From: Aeromicrobium sp. Sec7.5
GTDB taxonomy: Bacteria; Actinomycetota; Actinomycetes; Propionibacteriales; Nocardioidaceae
Assembly: GCF_036867135.1 (NCBI RefSeq)
Contig: NZ_JBAJIJ010000001.1
Span: forward strand, 1,302,001 to 1,366,000
Length of the DNA stretch: 64,000 bases
Direction of reading: 5' to 3'
The notes under the pieces were generated by a model that saw only the letters and a program-made list of their open reading frames with translations, did no database searches and was not told the origin of the DNA. A program made the translations under genes and the position numbers. Position 1 is the first letter of the stretch, and each line of letters begins with the position of its first letter. Shown piece after piece: positions 17,907 through 27,199 of the stretch.

Positions 17907-19919
17907 ATCACCACGTACGACGCCCGCAACCTGCTGGTCCTCGAGGGTCTCGAGGCCGTCCGCAAGCGGCCGGGCATGTACATCGGCTCGACCGACACCC
18001 GTGGCCTCATGCACTGCCTCTGGGAGATCATCGACAACTCGGTCGACGAGGCGCTCGCCGGCTTCGGCTCCAAGATCCAGGTCATCCTGCACGCGGACGG
18101 GTCGGTCGAGGTCCACGACGACGCCCGTGGCATCCCGGTCGACATCGAGCCGAAGACCGGCCTGACCGGTGTCGAGGTCGTGTTCACGAAGCTGCACGCC
18201 GGCGGCAAGTTCGGCGGCGGGGCGTACAACGCCTCCGGCGGGCTGCACGGCGTCGGTGCCGCGGTCGTCAACGCCCTCTCGGAGCGCCTCGACGTCGAGG
18301 TCGACAAGGGAGGCGCCACCTGGGCGCAGACCTTCCGGCGAGGTGCGCCCGAGGGCAGCCTCGAGAAGGTCGGCAAGGTGGCGAAGGCCCGTACCGGCAC
18401 GCGCGTGCGGTACTGGGCCGATCCGCAGATCTTCATCAAGGGCGCCAAGTTCTCCTACGAGGACCTCACGCGGCGGGCCCGCCAGACCGCGTTCCTCGTG
18501 CCCGGGCTCGAGATCGCGATCCGTGACGAGCGCACCGACGAGGTCGTCGAGGAGTCGTTCAAGCACGAGGGCGGCATCGCCGAGTTCGTCGAGTACCTCG
18601 CGGTCGACGAGCCGGTGACCACCGTGCTGCGGCTGCAGGGCGAGGGATCGTTCACCGAGACCGTGCCCATGCTCGACCCCCAGGGTCACATGACCCCGCA
18701 GGACGTCGACCGCACGCTCGGGGTCGACGTGGCGTTGCGCTGGGGCACGGGCTACGACACCGACGTCCGCTCGTTCGTCAACATCATCTCGACCCCCAAG
18801 GGCGGCACCCACGTCCAAGGCTTCGAGCGCGCCATGACCAAGACCTTCAACGACGTGCTGCGGGGCACCCGGCTGCTCAAGAACGGCGACACCGACGTCA
18901 TCAAGGACGACGTCCTGGAGGGCATCTCGGCCGTCGTCACGGTGCGTCTGGCCGAGCCGCAGTTCGAGGGACAGACCAAGGAGGTCCTCGGCACGCCGGC
19001 CGTCACCCGGCTCGTGCAGAAGGTCGTGTCCGACGAGCTCCGCACCTTCCTGACCTCGACCCGGGGTGCCGAGAAGGCCGCGGCGCGCCTGGTGATGGAG
19101 AAGGTCGTCGGCGCCTCCCGCACCCGTCTGATGGCGCGCCAGCAGCGCGACACCCAGCGCCGCAAGAACGCGCTGGAGTCGAGTGCGCTCCCGGCCAAGC
19201 TCGCCGACTGCCGTACCAGCGACGTCGAACGCTCCGAGCTGTTCATCGTCGAGGGCGACTCTGCGCTCGGCACGGCCAAGAGCGCGCGCGACTCCGGGTT
19301 CCAGGCGCTGCTGCCGATCCGCGGCAAGATCCTCAACGTCCAGAAGGCGTCCATCGGCGACATGCTCAAGAATGCCGAGTGCTCCTCGATCATCCAGGTC
19401 GTGGGCGCCGGATCGGGCCGCACGTTCGACCTCGACGCGGCGCGCTACGGCCGCATCATCTTCATGGCCGACGCCGACTCCGACGGTGCCCACATCCGCT
19501 GCCTGCTCGCCACGCTGTTCTTCCGCTACATGCGTCCGCTGGTCGAGGCGGGGCGCGTCTACTCCGCCGTGCCTCCGCTGCACCGCATCGAGCTCTCCAA
19601 CCCGAGGAAGGGCCAGGAGAAGTACCGGTACACGTACTCCGACGCCGAGCTGCAGCGCGCCCTGGCCGAGCTGCGCAAGAAGAACGTCAGCTGGAAGGAC
19701 CCGGTGCAGCGCTACAAGGGTCTGGGCGAGATGGACGCCGACCAGCTGGCCGAGACCACGATGGAGCCGCGGCACCGCACGTTGCGCCGACTCACGGTCG
19801 ACGACGCGGAGGAGGCGAGCGAGGTGTTCGAGCTGCTCATGGGCTCGGAGGTCGCACCGCGCAAGGACTTCATCGTGGCGGGTGCCTACGAGCTCGACCC
19901 GGACCGCATCGACGCCTGA
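17907..19919 (+). CDS. parE: Type IIA DNA topoisomerase subunit B (ParE/GyrB family)
   Basis: The ATPase domain shows VRKRPGMYIGST, EIIDNSVDEALAGF and DDARGIPVD, then GLHGVGAAVVNALS. The TOPRIM domain shows FIVEGDSALGTAKSA and the metal site MADADSDGAHIRCLL, with the C-terminal QRYKGLGEMDADQL. It supplies ATP hydrolysis for a topoisomerase IV or second gyrase. Neighbourhood of the principal sigma gene matches Streptomyces parE. The start is odd: the only clear ribosome-binding site, GAGGAG (17894-17899), lies 7 nt before an in-frame ATC at 17907, exactly where family alignment expects the start (TTYDARNLLVLEGLEAV). GTG 17823 and TTG 17847 are in frame but unsupported. The 3' end overlaps the PH-domain gene by 34 bp. 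Confidence 0.92.
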   Translation: MTTYDARNLLVLEGLEAVRKRPGMYIGSTDTRGLMHCLWEIIDNSVDEALAGFGSKIQVILHADGSVEVHDDARGIPVDIEPKTGLTGVEVVFTKLHAGGKFGGGAYNASGGLHGVGAAVVNALSERLDVEVDKGGATWAQTFRRGAPEGSLEKVGKVAKARTGTRVRYWADPQIFIKGAKFSYEDLTRRARQTAFLVPGLEIAIRDERTDEVVEESFKHEGGIAEFVEYLAVDEPVTTVLRLQGEGSFTETVPMLDPQGHMTPQDVDRTLGVDVALRWGTGYDTDVRSFVNIISTPKGGTHVQGFERAMTKTFNDVLRGTRLLKNGDTDVIKDDVLEGISAVVTVRLAEPQFEGQTKEVLGTPAVTRLVQKVVSDELRTFLTSTRGAEKAAARLVMEKVVGASRTRLMARQQRDTQRRKNALESSALPAKLADCRTSDVERSELFIVEGDSALGTAKSARDSGFQALLPIRGKILNVQKASIGDMLKNAECSSIIQVVGAGSGRTFDLDAARYGRIIFMADADSDGAHIRCLLATLFFRYMRPLVEAGRVYSAVPPLHRIELSNPRKGQEKYRYTYSDAELQRALAELRKKNVSWKDPVQRYKGLGEMDADQLAETTMEPRHRTLRRLTVDDAEEASEVFELLMGSEVAPRKDFIVAGAYELDPDRIDA

Positions 19920-21277
19920 GCGGGCGTCGAGCGCGACAGGCGCGAGGCCTCGGCCGCGACCGTGAACGCCTCCGCGCGGTCCAGGTGCGGTCCGGTGACG
20001 ACGACCGGGCCGTCCGGGCTGTGTACCGCGACCGAGGCGACCCCGAGCCGTCGCTGCAGCGGACCCTGCTCGACCGCGACGGACTGGTTCTTGCGGTGCG
20101 GCACGATGCTCGTGCGGCGGGTGATCCACCCCGTCCGTGCGACCACGGCGACGCCGTCGACGCCGATCCACCGGTAGCGCCAGCCGACGGGCGCGAAGGC
20201 CCGGCCGGAGCGGCTGGACCGGTGCCGGTCGTCGATCTCCTCGAGGGCCCCGGGGACGAGCAGGTCCACGACGCGGCGCGCCAGGTCAGGGTCGGCGATC
20301 GGCAGCACCGTGGCGGCCTGGTCCTGGTCGTTCGTGTCGCCCTTCCCGGCGGTGCCCGCGACCGAGACGAGCACCCGGCGCCATCCCAGCTGGCGCCAGA
20401 TGATCGGCTCCACGACCGCCACGCCCTGGACCCGGTCGAAGGGCACGGTCTCGGAGGTGCGGCTCAGCAGACCGCGTTCGATGCGCAGCCCGTGCTCGAC
20501 GCGACTCAGGCGGTACCCCCACTGGTCCAGCACGCGCCGACCGACGATCTGGAAGGCCCAGAACCCCGCACCGACGACGCCACCGAGTGCGGCGACGGGG
20601 GCGGCGAACCAGATCGAGGCGATCAGGGCTCCGACCGCCACGACGACGGCGCCCGCGAGGTCGAGCGACAGCAGCGTGCCGAGGACGACCCGGGACGGGG
20701 GCACCTCGGCCACGACCTCGATCGCCTGCGCCTCGAGGGGCGGGGGAGCCGCTGGGTCGGTGGGCCCGTCGGGAGGCGCCTCGCCGGTCGTGGCGGTGTG
20801 GGCGCGCCGGAGCAGGAGCGCCCGCAGCTCGTTCGACCGGGCCAGCGTGAGGTAGCGGACGGTCGTGCGCGACTCGGACCCGCCGGCGGAGTCCAGGTGC
20901 AGCTCGGCGAGTCCGAAGACGCGGGCGACGAGTGGCTCGTGGATGTCGACCGACTGCAGCCGCTCGAACGGGACGCGACGCGACTTCTTCCAGAGGATGC
21001 CGCTGTCGACGCGGGCCTCGCCGTCGTCGATCACGAACGTCGTGAACCGCCACGACAGCCACCCGATGAGGCTGCCGAGCACCAGGCCGCCCGCCGCGGC
21101 GGCCGGAAGTCCGAACACGCCCCAGGCGTCGAGGCCGCCGCCCTGGAACACCGTGCTGACGATGCCGACGAGGGCGGCGGCGGACCAGCCCAGCCCCAGG
21201 ACGACGGAGGTGAGGGGGTGCGTGCGCTGCGCCTCGGCGAGGGTGGCCCGCTCAGAGTCCGGCGCCACGCGACTCAC
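19886..21277 (-). CDS. PH domain-containing membrane protein (YdbT-like)
   Basis: This 463-residue protein contains repeated bacterial PH (bPH2/DUF304) domains: each has a short beta region such as VDSGILWKKSRRVPFERLQSVDI and RIERGLLSRTSETVPFDRVQGV after a pair of hydrophobic helices (about 22-65 and 195-250). A third copy lies near 360-440. Family members are membrane proteins of unknown role; B. subtilis YdbS/YdbT affect bacteriocin resistance. The GTG at 21277 overlaps the upstream YdbS-like gene by 26 nt, so the two are a translationally coupled pair. It is convergent with parE, overlapping 34 bp. Confidence 0.88.
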   Translation of the reverse strand: MSRVAPDSERATLAEAQRTHPLTSVVLGLGWSAAALVGIVSTVFQGGGLDAWGVFGLPAAAAGGLVLGSLIGWLSWRFTTFVIDDGEARVDSGILWKKSRRVPFERLQSVDIHEPLVARVFGLAELHLDSAGGSESRTTVRYLTLARSNELRALLLRRAHTATTGEAPPDGPTDPAAPPPLEAQAIEVVAEVPPSRVVLGTLLSLDLAGAVVVAVGALIASIWFAAPVAALGGVVGAGFWAFQIVGRRVLDQWGYRLSRVEHGLRIERGLLSRTSETVPFDRVQGVAVVEPIIWRQLGWRRVLVSVAGTAGKGDTNDQDQAATVLPIADPDLARRVVDLLVPGALEEIDDRHRSSRSGRAFAPVGWRYRWIGVDGVAVVARTGWITRRTSIVPHRKNQSVAVEQGPLQRRLGVASVAVHSPDGPVVVTGPHLDRAEAFTVAAEASRLSRSTPAQASMRSGSSS

Positions 21278-21755
21278 CCAGCTCGGTCAGACGCACCCGC
21301 AGGCGGAGGGCCTCCTCGTGGGGCACGCCGGGCACGGTCGCGGCGGTCCTGGTGCTCGCGGTGTGCAGGCCCAGGCTGGTGAAGCCGAGTCGCCGGGCCA
21401 ACGGGCCGGCCTGGAGGTCGACGAACTGCATGCGGCCGTACGGCACTGACACGACGCGACGGAACGCCACGCCGCTGCGCACCACCAGCTCCTCGTCCTG
21501 CTCGCGGTAGCCCCACGAGCGGCGGTTGCGAGGCGCCCACCAGGCCAGCCACGCCACGACCAGCAACCCGATCGCGAGGGGTACCGCGAGCCACCACGCC
21601 GGCAGGGAGGTCGCGTCGACGACGAGCGCGAGCACGCCCTCGACGACGAGGAGCGCGACGAGGGTCGTGAGCGATCCGACGAGGAGGCGGGCCGTGGCGA
21701 GCCGGGGCGAGATCGCGGTCCACCCCGCGTCGCCGGAGTCGAAGGGGTCAGCCAT
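21252..21755 (-). CDS. PH domain-containing membrane protein (YdbS-like)
   Basis: The 167-residue protein has two membrane helices (about 22-45 and 50-70) and one bPH2 domain with VVRSGVAFRRVVSVPYGRMQ and LGLHTASTRTAATVPG. It is the small partner of the downstream three-domain protein, as in the ydbS-ydbT pairs of many Gram-positives. The two genes overlap by 26 nt, and a complex between the products is likely but inferred. The gene is divergent from the 66-residue protein gene. Confidence 0.88.
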   Translation of the reverse strand: MADPFDSGDAGWTAISPRLATARLLVGSLTTLVALLVVEGVLALVVDATSLPAWWLAVPLAIGLLVVAWLAWWAPRNRRSWGYREQDEELVVRSGVAFRRVVSVPYGRMQFVDLQAGPLARRLGFTSLGLHTASTRTAATVPGVPHEEALRLRVRLTELGESRGAGL

Positions 21756-21798
21756 GTCCTCAACCTACGCCGACCCACGCCTGACCCGAGCGAGGCGT

Positions 21799-21828
21799 TT
21801 GACTGCAGGGAAGGCCCGGTGGGACAAT
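21799..21828 (+). promoter_or_regulatory. Strong sigma-A-type promoter with long leader
   Basis: TTGACT (21799-21804), an 18-bp spacer and GACAAT (21823-21828). This is the closest match to a consensus promoter that I found in the window. Transcription from here gives a leader of about 150 nt before the 66-residue gene, including a GCGGGA/TCCCGC stem at 21836-21854. Confidence 0.6.
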
Positions 21829-21986
21829 CGGAGACGCGGGAATTGTTCTCCCGCCCCGCGGGCGCCTCATCCGGCGCTCCTCTCGTTGTGGCGACTCTGC
21901 CTTGCTGCGTCGCTGCCGCGGGCCAAGGCCGGCACACCCGCTCGGCTCATCAGACTGTGTTCATCACGAACATGTGGAGGATCTCC

Positions 21987-22187
21987 ATGGCCAAGGCACT
22001 TGTCGGTTATCTCGGCGGCCCCACCCCCGCCCAGCTCCACCAGACGGCGCTGCTCAAGCGTCGCGTCGCCGACCTCGAGGCGGAGGTGCTGCGCCTCAAG
22101 ACCGAGAACGACGGACTGCTGACCGCGCTGCACGACCAGGTCGACTCCGTCACCCCGGCCGACCTGCTGGAGCCGGTCTCTCACTGA
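21987..22187 (+). CDS. Small conserved-type hypothetical protein, 66 aa, coiled-coil tail
   Basis: The ATG at 21987 lies 6 nt after TGGAGG. The product begins MAKALVGYLGGPTPAQL and continues with a heptad-like helix, LLKRRVADLEAEVLRLKTEN, that predicts a short coiled coil. I recognise no named family, though the reading frame, ribosome-binding site and promoter at 21799-21828 all support a real gene. smc starts 72 nt downstream on the same strand, so read-through is possible. Function unknown. Confidence 0.75.
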   Translation: MAKALVGYLGGPTPAQLHQTALLKRRVADLEAEVLRLKTENDGLLTALHDQVDSVTPADLLEPVSH

Positions 22188-22259
22188 GGGCCGCCCCGGC
22201 ACTAGGGTGGCTCCCACCCGCTCGACCCGTGGTCGACCCCTGACGTCCCTGGAGCCGCC

Positions 22260-25200
22260 GTGTACCTGAAGAGCCTCACGCTCCGCGGGTTCAAGTCGTT
22301 CGCCTCCTCCACGACCCTGGAGCTGGAGCCGGGCATCACGTGCGTCGTGGGCCCCAACGGCTCGGGCAAGTCCAACGTCGTCGACGCCCTCTCGTGGGTC
22401 ATGGGCGAGCAAGGCGCCAAGTCGCTGCGCGGCGGCAAGATGGAGGACGTCATCTTCGCCGGCACGTCCGGCCGTGCACCGCTCGGCCGCGCCGAGGTCG
22501 TGCTGACGATCGACAACTCCGACGGCGCCCTCCCGATCGAGTACAGCGAGGTCACGATCTCGCGCACGATGTTCCGCAACGGCGGCTCGGAGTACGCGAT
22601 CAACGGCAACACCGTGCGCCTGCTCGACGTGCAGGAGCTCCTGAGCGACTCGGGCATCGGGCGCGAGATGCACGTCATCGTCGGACAGGGTCAGCTCGAC
22701 TCCGTGCTGCGGGCCACGGCCGAGGAGCGCAGGGGCTTCATCGAGGAGGCTGCGGGCGTCCTCAAGCACCGCAAGCGCAAGGAGAAGGCGGTCCGCAAGC
22801 TCGAGGCGACGCAGGGCAACCTCACGCGTCTGGCCGACGTGCTCAACGAGCTGCGCCGCCAGCTCAAGCCCCTCGGGCGCCAGGCCGAGGTGGCGCGGCG
22901 GGCGGCCGTGATCCAGGCCGACGTGCGCGACTCCCGCGCCCGGCTGCTGGCCGACGACGTCGTGGGCGCCCAGCAGGTCATCGCCACCGAGCTGGCTGAC
23001 GAGTCGGCCCTGCGCGAGCGCCGCACGTCGGTCGAGACCGCGATCGCCCACGCCCGCCAGGCCGAGACCGAGCTCGAGGACCGCCTGCGTGACGACTCGC
23101 CGCGCCTGTCCGCGGCGCAGGAGGCGTGGTACGCCCTGTCCGGCGTGCGCGAGCGACTGCGTGGCACGGCGGGGCTGGCCACCGAGCGCGTGCGCCTGGC
23201 GGCCGTCGAGGCCGACGACCAGCACCACGGGCGCGATCCCGACGAGCTCGAGGCCGACGCCCGACGGGCGCAGGAGCAGCACGGGGTCCTGGCGCGCGAG
23301 GTCGCGGTCGCCACGACCCGCCTGCAGGAGGTGGTCGCCGGCCGCAGCGAGGCCGAGGCCGCCTACACGACCGAGGAGCGCCGCATCGCGGGCCTGCTGC
23401 GCGCTGCGGCCGACCAGCGCGAGGGTCTCGCGCGCCTCCACGGCCAGGTCAACGCGATCCGCCTGCGCGCCGGCGCCACGGACGCCGAGCTCGGACGCCT
23501 CACCTCCTCGCGCGACGACGCCGTCGCGCGAGCCGACTCGGCGCAGCAGGAGTTCACGGCGCTGGAGTCGCAGATCGCGGGCCTGTCGGCGGGGGAGTCG
23601 GGGCTCGACGAGCGGCTCGCCGCAGCCGAGAGCGAGCTCGGTGGCATCGACGCCGAGGTCGCCGAGATCGTGATGGCGGTGCAGGCCCTGGAGCGGGGCG
23701 AGGCCGCCCTGGTCGCACGCCGGGAGGCGCTCGAGATCGGTCTGGCCCGCAAGGACGGCGCCGGGGCGCTGCTCGCCGCGTCCGACGAGCTCAGTGGTCT
23801 CCTCGGTTCGGTGGCGGCGCTGCTGACCGTGCGCTCGGGCTACGAGGCAGCGATCGCCTCGGCGCTGGGCTCGGCCGCCGACGCCGTGGCGGTCGACCAC
23901 CTCGACACCGCCGTCGACGCGATGGAGAAGCTCAAGAGCGAGGACCTCGGACGCGCCGGCCTGCTCCTGGGCGCCGTCGACGGCAGTGCCGACGAGGGGG
24001 ACGACGCAGGCTGGCCGGGCCTTCCCGACTTCGCCACCTACGCCGTCGACGTGATCGATGGTCCGTCGACCCTCGACGCAGCCCTGCGCCGACTGCTCTT
24101 CAAGGTCGCCGTGGTCGACGATCTCGACCGTGCCCGGGCCCTCGTGCGCCAGGCCTCGGACGTCACGGCGGTGACGCGGGACGGCGACATGCTCGGTGCG
24201 CACTTCGCGTCGGGGGGCTCGACGTCGACCGAGAGCCTGATCGAGGTCAAGGCTGCCGTCGACGAGGCGGTCGCCGACCTCGACCGCACGCGTCACGAGC
24301 TGGAGCGCTCCCGGTTCGCGCAGCAGGGGCTGTCCGATCGGCGCCAGAAGGCCCAGGCTGCCGTCGACGCCGTGCTGGAGCAGCTGCACGAGTCCGATGC
24401 CGAGATGGCCGCAGTCGCGGAGTCGCTGGGTCGTCTCGGGTCCGCCGCCCGCGCCGCGCGGGCCGAGGCCGAGCGCCTCGAGCAGTCGATCGCCGAGGCC
24501 ACGGCGTCACAGGCACGCGACCTCGAGGGCCTCGCCGAGCTCGAGGACCGACTGGCGCAGGCGGAGTCGGCACCGGAGACCGAGCCCGACACGACCGAGC
24601 TCGAGGCCCTCGCCGAGGCGGCCTCCGCCTCGCGGCGCGCGGAGACCGAGGCGCGCCTGGCCCTGCGCACGAACGAGGAGCGGGCCCGGGCGCTGGAGGG
24701 TCAGGTCAGGGCCTTGGTGGAGTCGGCCGAGTCCGAGCGCCAGGCCCGGCGACGAGCGGCGGAGCGCCGCGCGCGTCAGGTGCGCGAGGCGGAGGTCGCC
24801 CGGGTCGTGATCGCGGCGACCGACCAGGTCCTCGTGCACCTCGGCCTGTCGATCGACCGGGCCGCCGCGCTGCGCACCGAGATCGAGCAGTCGCGAGCCA
24901 GCAGTGAGACCGAGCTGCGCGAGGTCCGCACCCGCCTGCGGGGGCTGAGCGAGGAGCTCGAGGCCCTGAAGGACTCCGTGCATCGCGACGAGATGGCCCG
25001 GGCCGAGCTGCGGATGCGGCTCGAGGCCCTGGAGTCCCGGTCGCTGGAGGAGCTGGGGCTCGAGGTCGAGGCCCTGGTGGTGGAGTACGGCCCGGAGGTC
25101 CCGGTGCCCACGTACGACGACGAGGGCGAGCCACTCGAGCCGCGGCCGTACGTGCGTGAGGAGCAGGCCAAGCGCCTGCGCACCGCCGAGCGTGGCCTCG

Positions 25201-25814
25201 CGATGCTGGGCAAGGTCAACCCGCTCGCCCTGGAGGAGTTCAGTGCCCTCGAGGAGCGGCACCAGTACCTGTCCGACCAGATGGCCGACCTGAAGAAGAC
25301 CTCCGCCGACCTCATGGCGATCGTCGAGGACGTCGACGCCACGGTCGAGCGGGTCTTCACGGAGGCCTGGTACGACGTCGAGCGCGAGTTCGAGGGGGTG
25401 TTCAGTCGCCTGTTCCCCGGGGGCGAGGGCCGACTGATCCTCACCGATCCGCAGAACATGCTGCTCACGGGCATCGAGGTCGAGGCCCGGCCGCCCGGCA
25501 AGAAGGTCAAGCGCCTCTCGCTGCTGTCGGGCGGTGAGCGCTCCTTGGTGGCGGTGGCGTTCCTGGTGGCGCTCTTCAAGGCGCGTCCGAGCCCCTTCTA
25601 CATCCTCGACGAGGTCGAGGCGGCGCTCGACGACACCAACCTCGGTCGTCTGCTCGAGATCTACGAGGAGCTGCGCGCCAACTCCCAGCTCGTCGTCATC
25701 ACGCACCAGAAGCGCACGATGGAGGTCGCCGACGCGCTCTACGGTGTCTCGATGCGGGGCGACGGCGTCTCGGCGGTCATCAGCCAACGGCTGCGGGAGC
25801 AGGAGCGCGTGTGA
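22260..25814 (+). CDS. smc: Chromosome segregation protein SMC
   Basis: This 1184-residue SMC has the N-terminal Walker A (GPNGSGKSN, about 32-40), long coiled-coil arms, a hinge around residues 500-650 (YEAAIASALGSAADAVAV) and a C-terminal head with LSGGERSLVAVAFL and the Walker B/D-loop FYILDEVEAALDDTN. It condenses and organises chromosomes with ScpA/ScpB, which are not in this window. The GTG at 22260 starts the conserved MYLKSLTLRGFKSFA. A downstream thioesterase gene overlaps its stop by 4 nt. In many actinobacteria smc is followed by ftsY; here the cyd cluster and others lie between. Confidence 0.97.
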   Translation: MYLKSLTLRGFKSFASSTTLELEPGITCVVGPNGSGKSNVVDALSWVMGEQGAKSLRGGKMEDVIFAGTSGRAPLGRAEVVLTIDNSDGALPIEYSEVTISRTMFRNGGSEYAINGNTVRLLDVQELLSDSGIGREMHVIVGQGQLDSVLRATAEERRGFIEEAAGVLKHRKRKEKAVRKLEATQGNLTRLADVLNELRRQLKPLGRQAEVARRAAVIQADVRDSRARLLADDVVGAQQVIATELADESALRERRTSVETAIAHARQAETELEDRLRDDSPRLSAAQEAWYALSGVRERLRGTAGLATERVRLAAVEADDQHHGRDPDELEADARRAQEQHGVLAREVAVATTRLQEVVAGRSEAEAAYTTEERRIAGLLRAAADQREGLARLHGQVNAIRLRAGATDAELGRLTSSRDDAVARADSAQQEFTALESQIAGLSAGESGLDERLAAAESELGGIDAEVAEIVMAVQALERGEAALVARREALEIGLARKDGAGALLAASDELSGLLGSVAALLTVRSGYEAAIASALGSAADAVAVDHLDTAVDAMEKLKSEDLGRAGLLLGAVDGSADEGDDAGWPGLPDFATYAVDVIDGPSTLDAALRRLLFKVAVVDDLDRARALVRQASDVTAVTRDGDMLGAHFASGGSTSTESLIEVKAAVDEAVADLDRTRHELERSRFAQQGLSDRRQKAQAAVDAVLEQLHESDAEMAAVAESLGRLGSAARAARAEAERLEQSIAEATASQARDLEGLAELEDRLAQAESAPETEPDTTELEALAEAASASRRAETEARLALRTNEERARALEGQVRALVESAESERQARRRAAERRARQVREAEVARVVIAATDQVLVHLGLSIDRAAALRTEIEQSRASSETELREVRTRLRGLSEELEALKDSVHRDEMARAELRMRLEALESRSLEELGLEVEALVVEYGPEVPVPTYDDEGEPLEPRPYVREEQAKRLRTAERGLAMLGKVNPLALEEFSALEERHQYLSDQMADLKKTSADLMAIVEDVDATVERVFTEAWYDVEREFEGVFSRLFPGGEGRLILTDPQNMLLTGIEVEARPPGKKVKRLSLLSGGERSLVAVAFLVALFKARPSPFYILDEVEAALDDTNLGRLLEIYEELRANSQLVVITHQKRTMEVADALYGVSMRGDGVSAVISQRLREQERV

Positions 25815-26263
25815 GCGAGCAGGACCAGGTCGACGATCCTTCGGCGCGCCGGCGCACCGACTACCCGGAGATCCGCCGGATCACGACCCGGTGGGAGGAC
25901 GAGGACGTCTACGGCCACGTCAACAACGTCGTCTACTACTCGTACTTCGACACCGCCGTGAACGGCTACCTGATCGAGGCCACCGGCACCGACACCCGCC
26001 AGCTGGCCGCCTACGGCGTCGTCGCCGAGACGAGCTGCCGCTTCCTGCGCGAGCTCCGGTTCCCGGTCGACGTCGAGGCGGGGCTGCGCGTCACGCGCCT
26101 CGGCTCGTCGAGCGTCGTCTACGAGATCGGCCTCTTCCAGGGCGACGCCGAGTCGCCCGCTGCGGTGGGCCGCTTCGTCCACGTCTACGTGACGGGCGAC
26201 GACCGGTCCGTCACACCGGTGCCGGACGTGGTCCGCGCCGTGCTGGAGCCCCTCGCGGTCTGA
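25811..26263 (+). CDS. Acyl-CoA thioesterase, hotdog fold
   Basis: The 150-residue protein has the 4-hydroxybenzoyl-CoA thioesterase-like hotdog signature RWEDEDVYGHVNNVVYYSYFD, with the aspartate and GHVNN helix that form the active site. It would hydrolyse acyl-CoA thioesters; the substrate is unknown. Its GTG overlaps the smc TGA (GTGA), which couples its translation to smc. It is convergent with the M56 peptidase gene. Confidence 0.88.
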   Translation: MSEQDQVDDPSARRRTDYPEIRRITTRWEDEDVYGHVNNVVYYSYFDTAVNGYLIEATGTDTRQLAAYGVVAETSCRFLRELRFPVDVEAGLRVTRLGSSSVVYEIGLFQGDAESPAAVGRFVHVYVTGDDRSVTPVPDVVRAVLEPLAV

Positions 26264-26314
26264 GTTGGGTCGCGCTGGAGCGCGTTCGCACCTCGACCAG
26301 CGGGTGGTGGCGGC

Positions 26315-27199
26315 TCAGCCGATCACGACGTCGAGGGCGTGCGCGATCCACGGCGCGGCCAGGAACACGGTCGGCCCGACCAGCACGACGACCGAGATGG
26401 TCCAGGCGAGGGTCGTGGCCCACCACCGGACCGGGGGGTCCTGCAGGCGCTCGAGACGGAGCAGCGCCTCGCTGCCGATGCCCATCGCGCCGTCCGGAGC
26501 CTGGCTGCCGGCGAGCGTGACGATCGCCCCCGCCAGGGCACGGTCGCCCGTGACCCGGCGAGCGGCGTCGTCGGCGAGGAGCTCGACCATGACCCGGCTC
26601 TGCGCGAGCGGTGCATCGGTGCGCAGGATCCGGGGATAGGCGGCCCGGAGGAACTCGAAGCCCTCAAGGACGAGGTCGTGGCGGGCGCCGACGTGGGCGC
26701 GCTCGTGGGCGAGGACCGCGCGCAGCTCGTCCGCGCCCAGCTTGTCGATCGTGCCGCTGGAGACCACGACACGCGCCTGGGTGCGGTCGGGCAGGCAGTA
26801 GGCCACGAGCGCCTCGTGCTGGAGCACCCGCAGGGCCGGCGACCTGCCGTCCGGCTCGCCGAGCAGGTCGACGAGCTCGCGCTGTCGACGACGGCGGGTG
26901 CCGGTGCGCCGCCAGACCGTCCAGGCCGCCCACCAGAAGCGCGCCCACACGAGCACGCCGACCAGCAGCACCAGGACGTGCAGCGCGACGCGCGACGGGG
27001 ACGGGTCCTGCTCCGAGACCAGCCAGAGCGCGGTGGAGAGCCCGGCACCCGAGATCGCGAGGATCGCCGCGATCGCGAGTGACTGCCACATCACGATCCC
27101 GGCGGCGGGGGAGCGGTACGGCCAGGAGGCCCGCGCCAGCAGGGCCGGGACCGGGAGGGCCAGTGCCACCCCGATCAGGCCCAGCAGGACCGGTGTCAC
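26315..27199 (-). CDS. M56 family membrane metallopeptidase (BlaR1-like, no sensor domain)
   Basis: The 294-residue protein has N-terminal membrane helices (about 3-25, 35-60, 75-95), then the zinc site VLAHERAHVGARHD (HExxH) and a C-terminal membrane helix (ISVVVLVGPTVFLAAPWIA). This is the BlaR1/MecR1 peptidase module, but the extracellular penicillin-binding sensor domain is absent, so its signal is not a classical beta-lactam response. It likely cleaves or inactivates the BlaI-type repressor encoded just upstream, whose stop it overlaps (GTGA). Confidence 0.9.
   Translation of the reverse strand: MTPVLLGLIGVALALPVPALLARASWPYRSPAAGIVMWQSLAIAAILAISGAGLSTALWLVSEQDPSPSRVALHVLVLLVGVLVWARFWWAAWTVWRRTGTRRRRQRELVDLLGEPDGRSPALRVLQHEALVAYCLPDRTQARVVVSSGTIDKLGADELRAVLAHERAHVGARHDLVLEGFEFLRAAYPRILRTDAPLAQSRVMVELLADDAARRVTGDRALAGAIVTLAGSQAPDGAMGIGSEALLRLERLQDPPVRWWATTLAWTISVVVLVGPTVFLAAPWIAHALDVVIG

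Noticed and set aside
26264-26314. Possible short gene between the thioesterase and M56 genes
   Set aside because: Only 51 bp, with a decayed palindromic repeat and no start codon with a ribosome-binding site.
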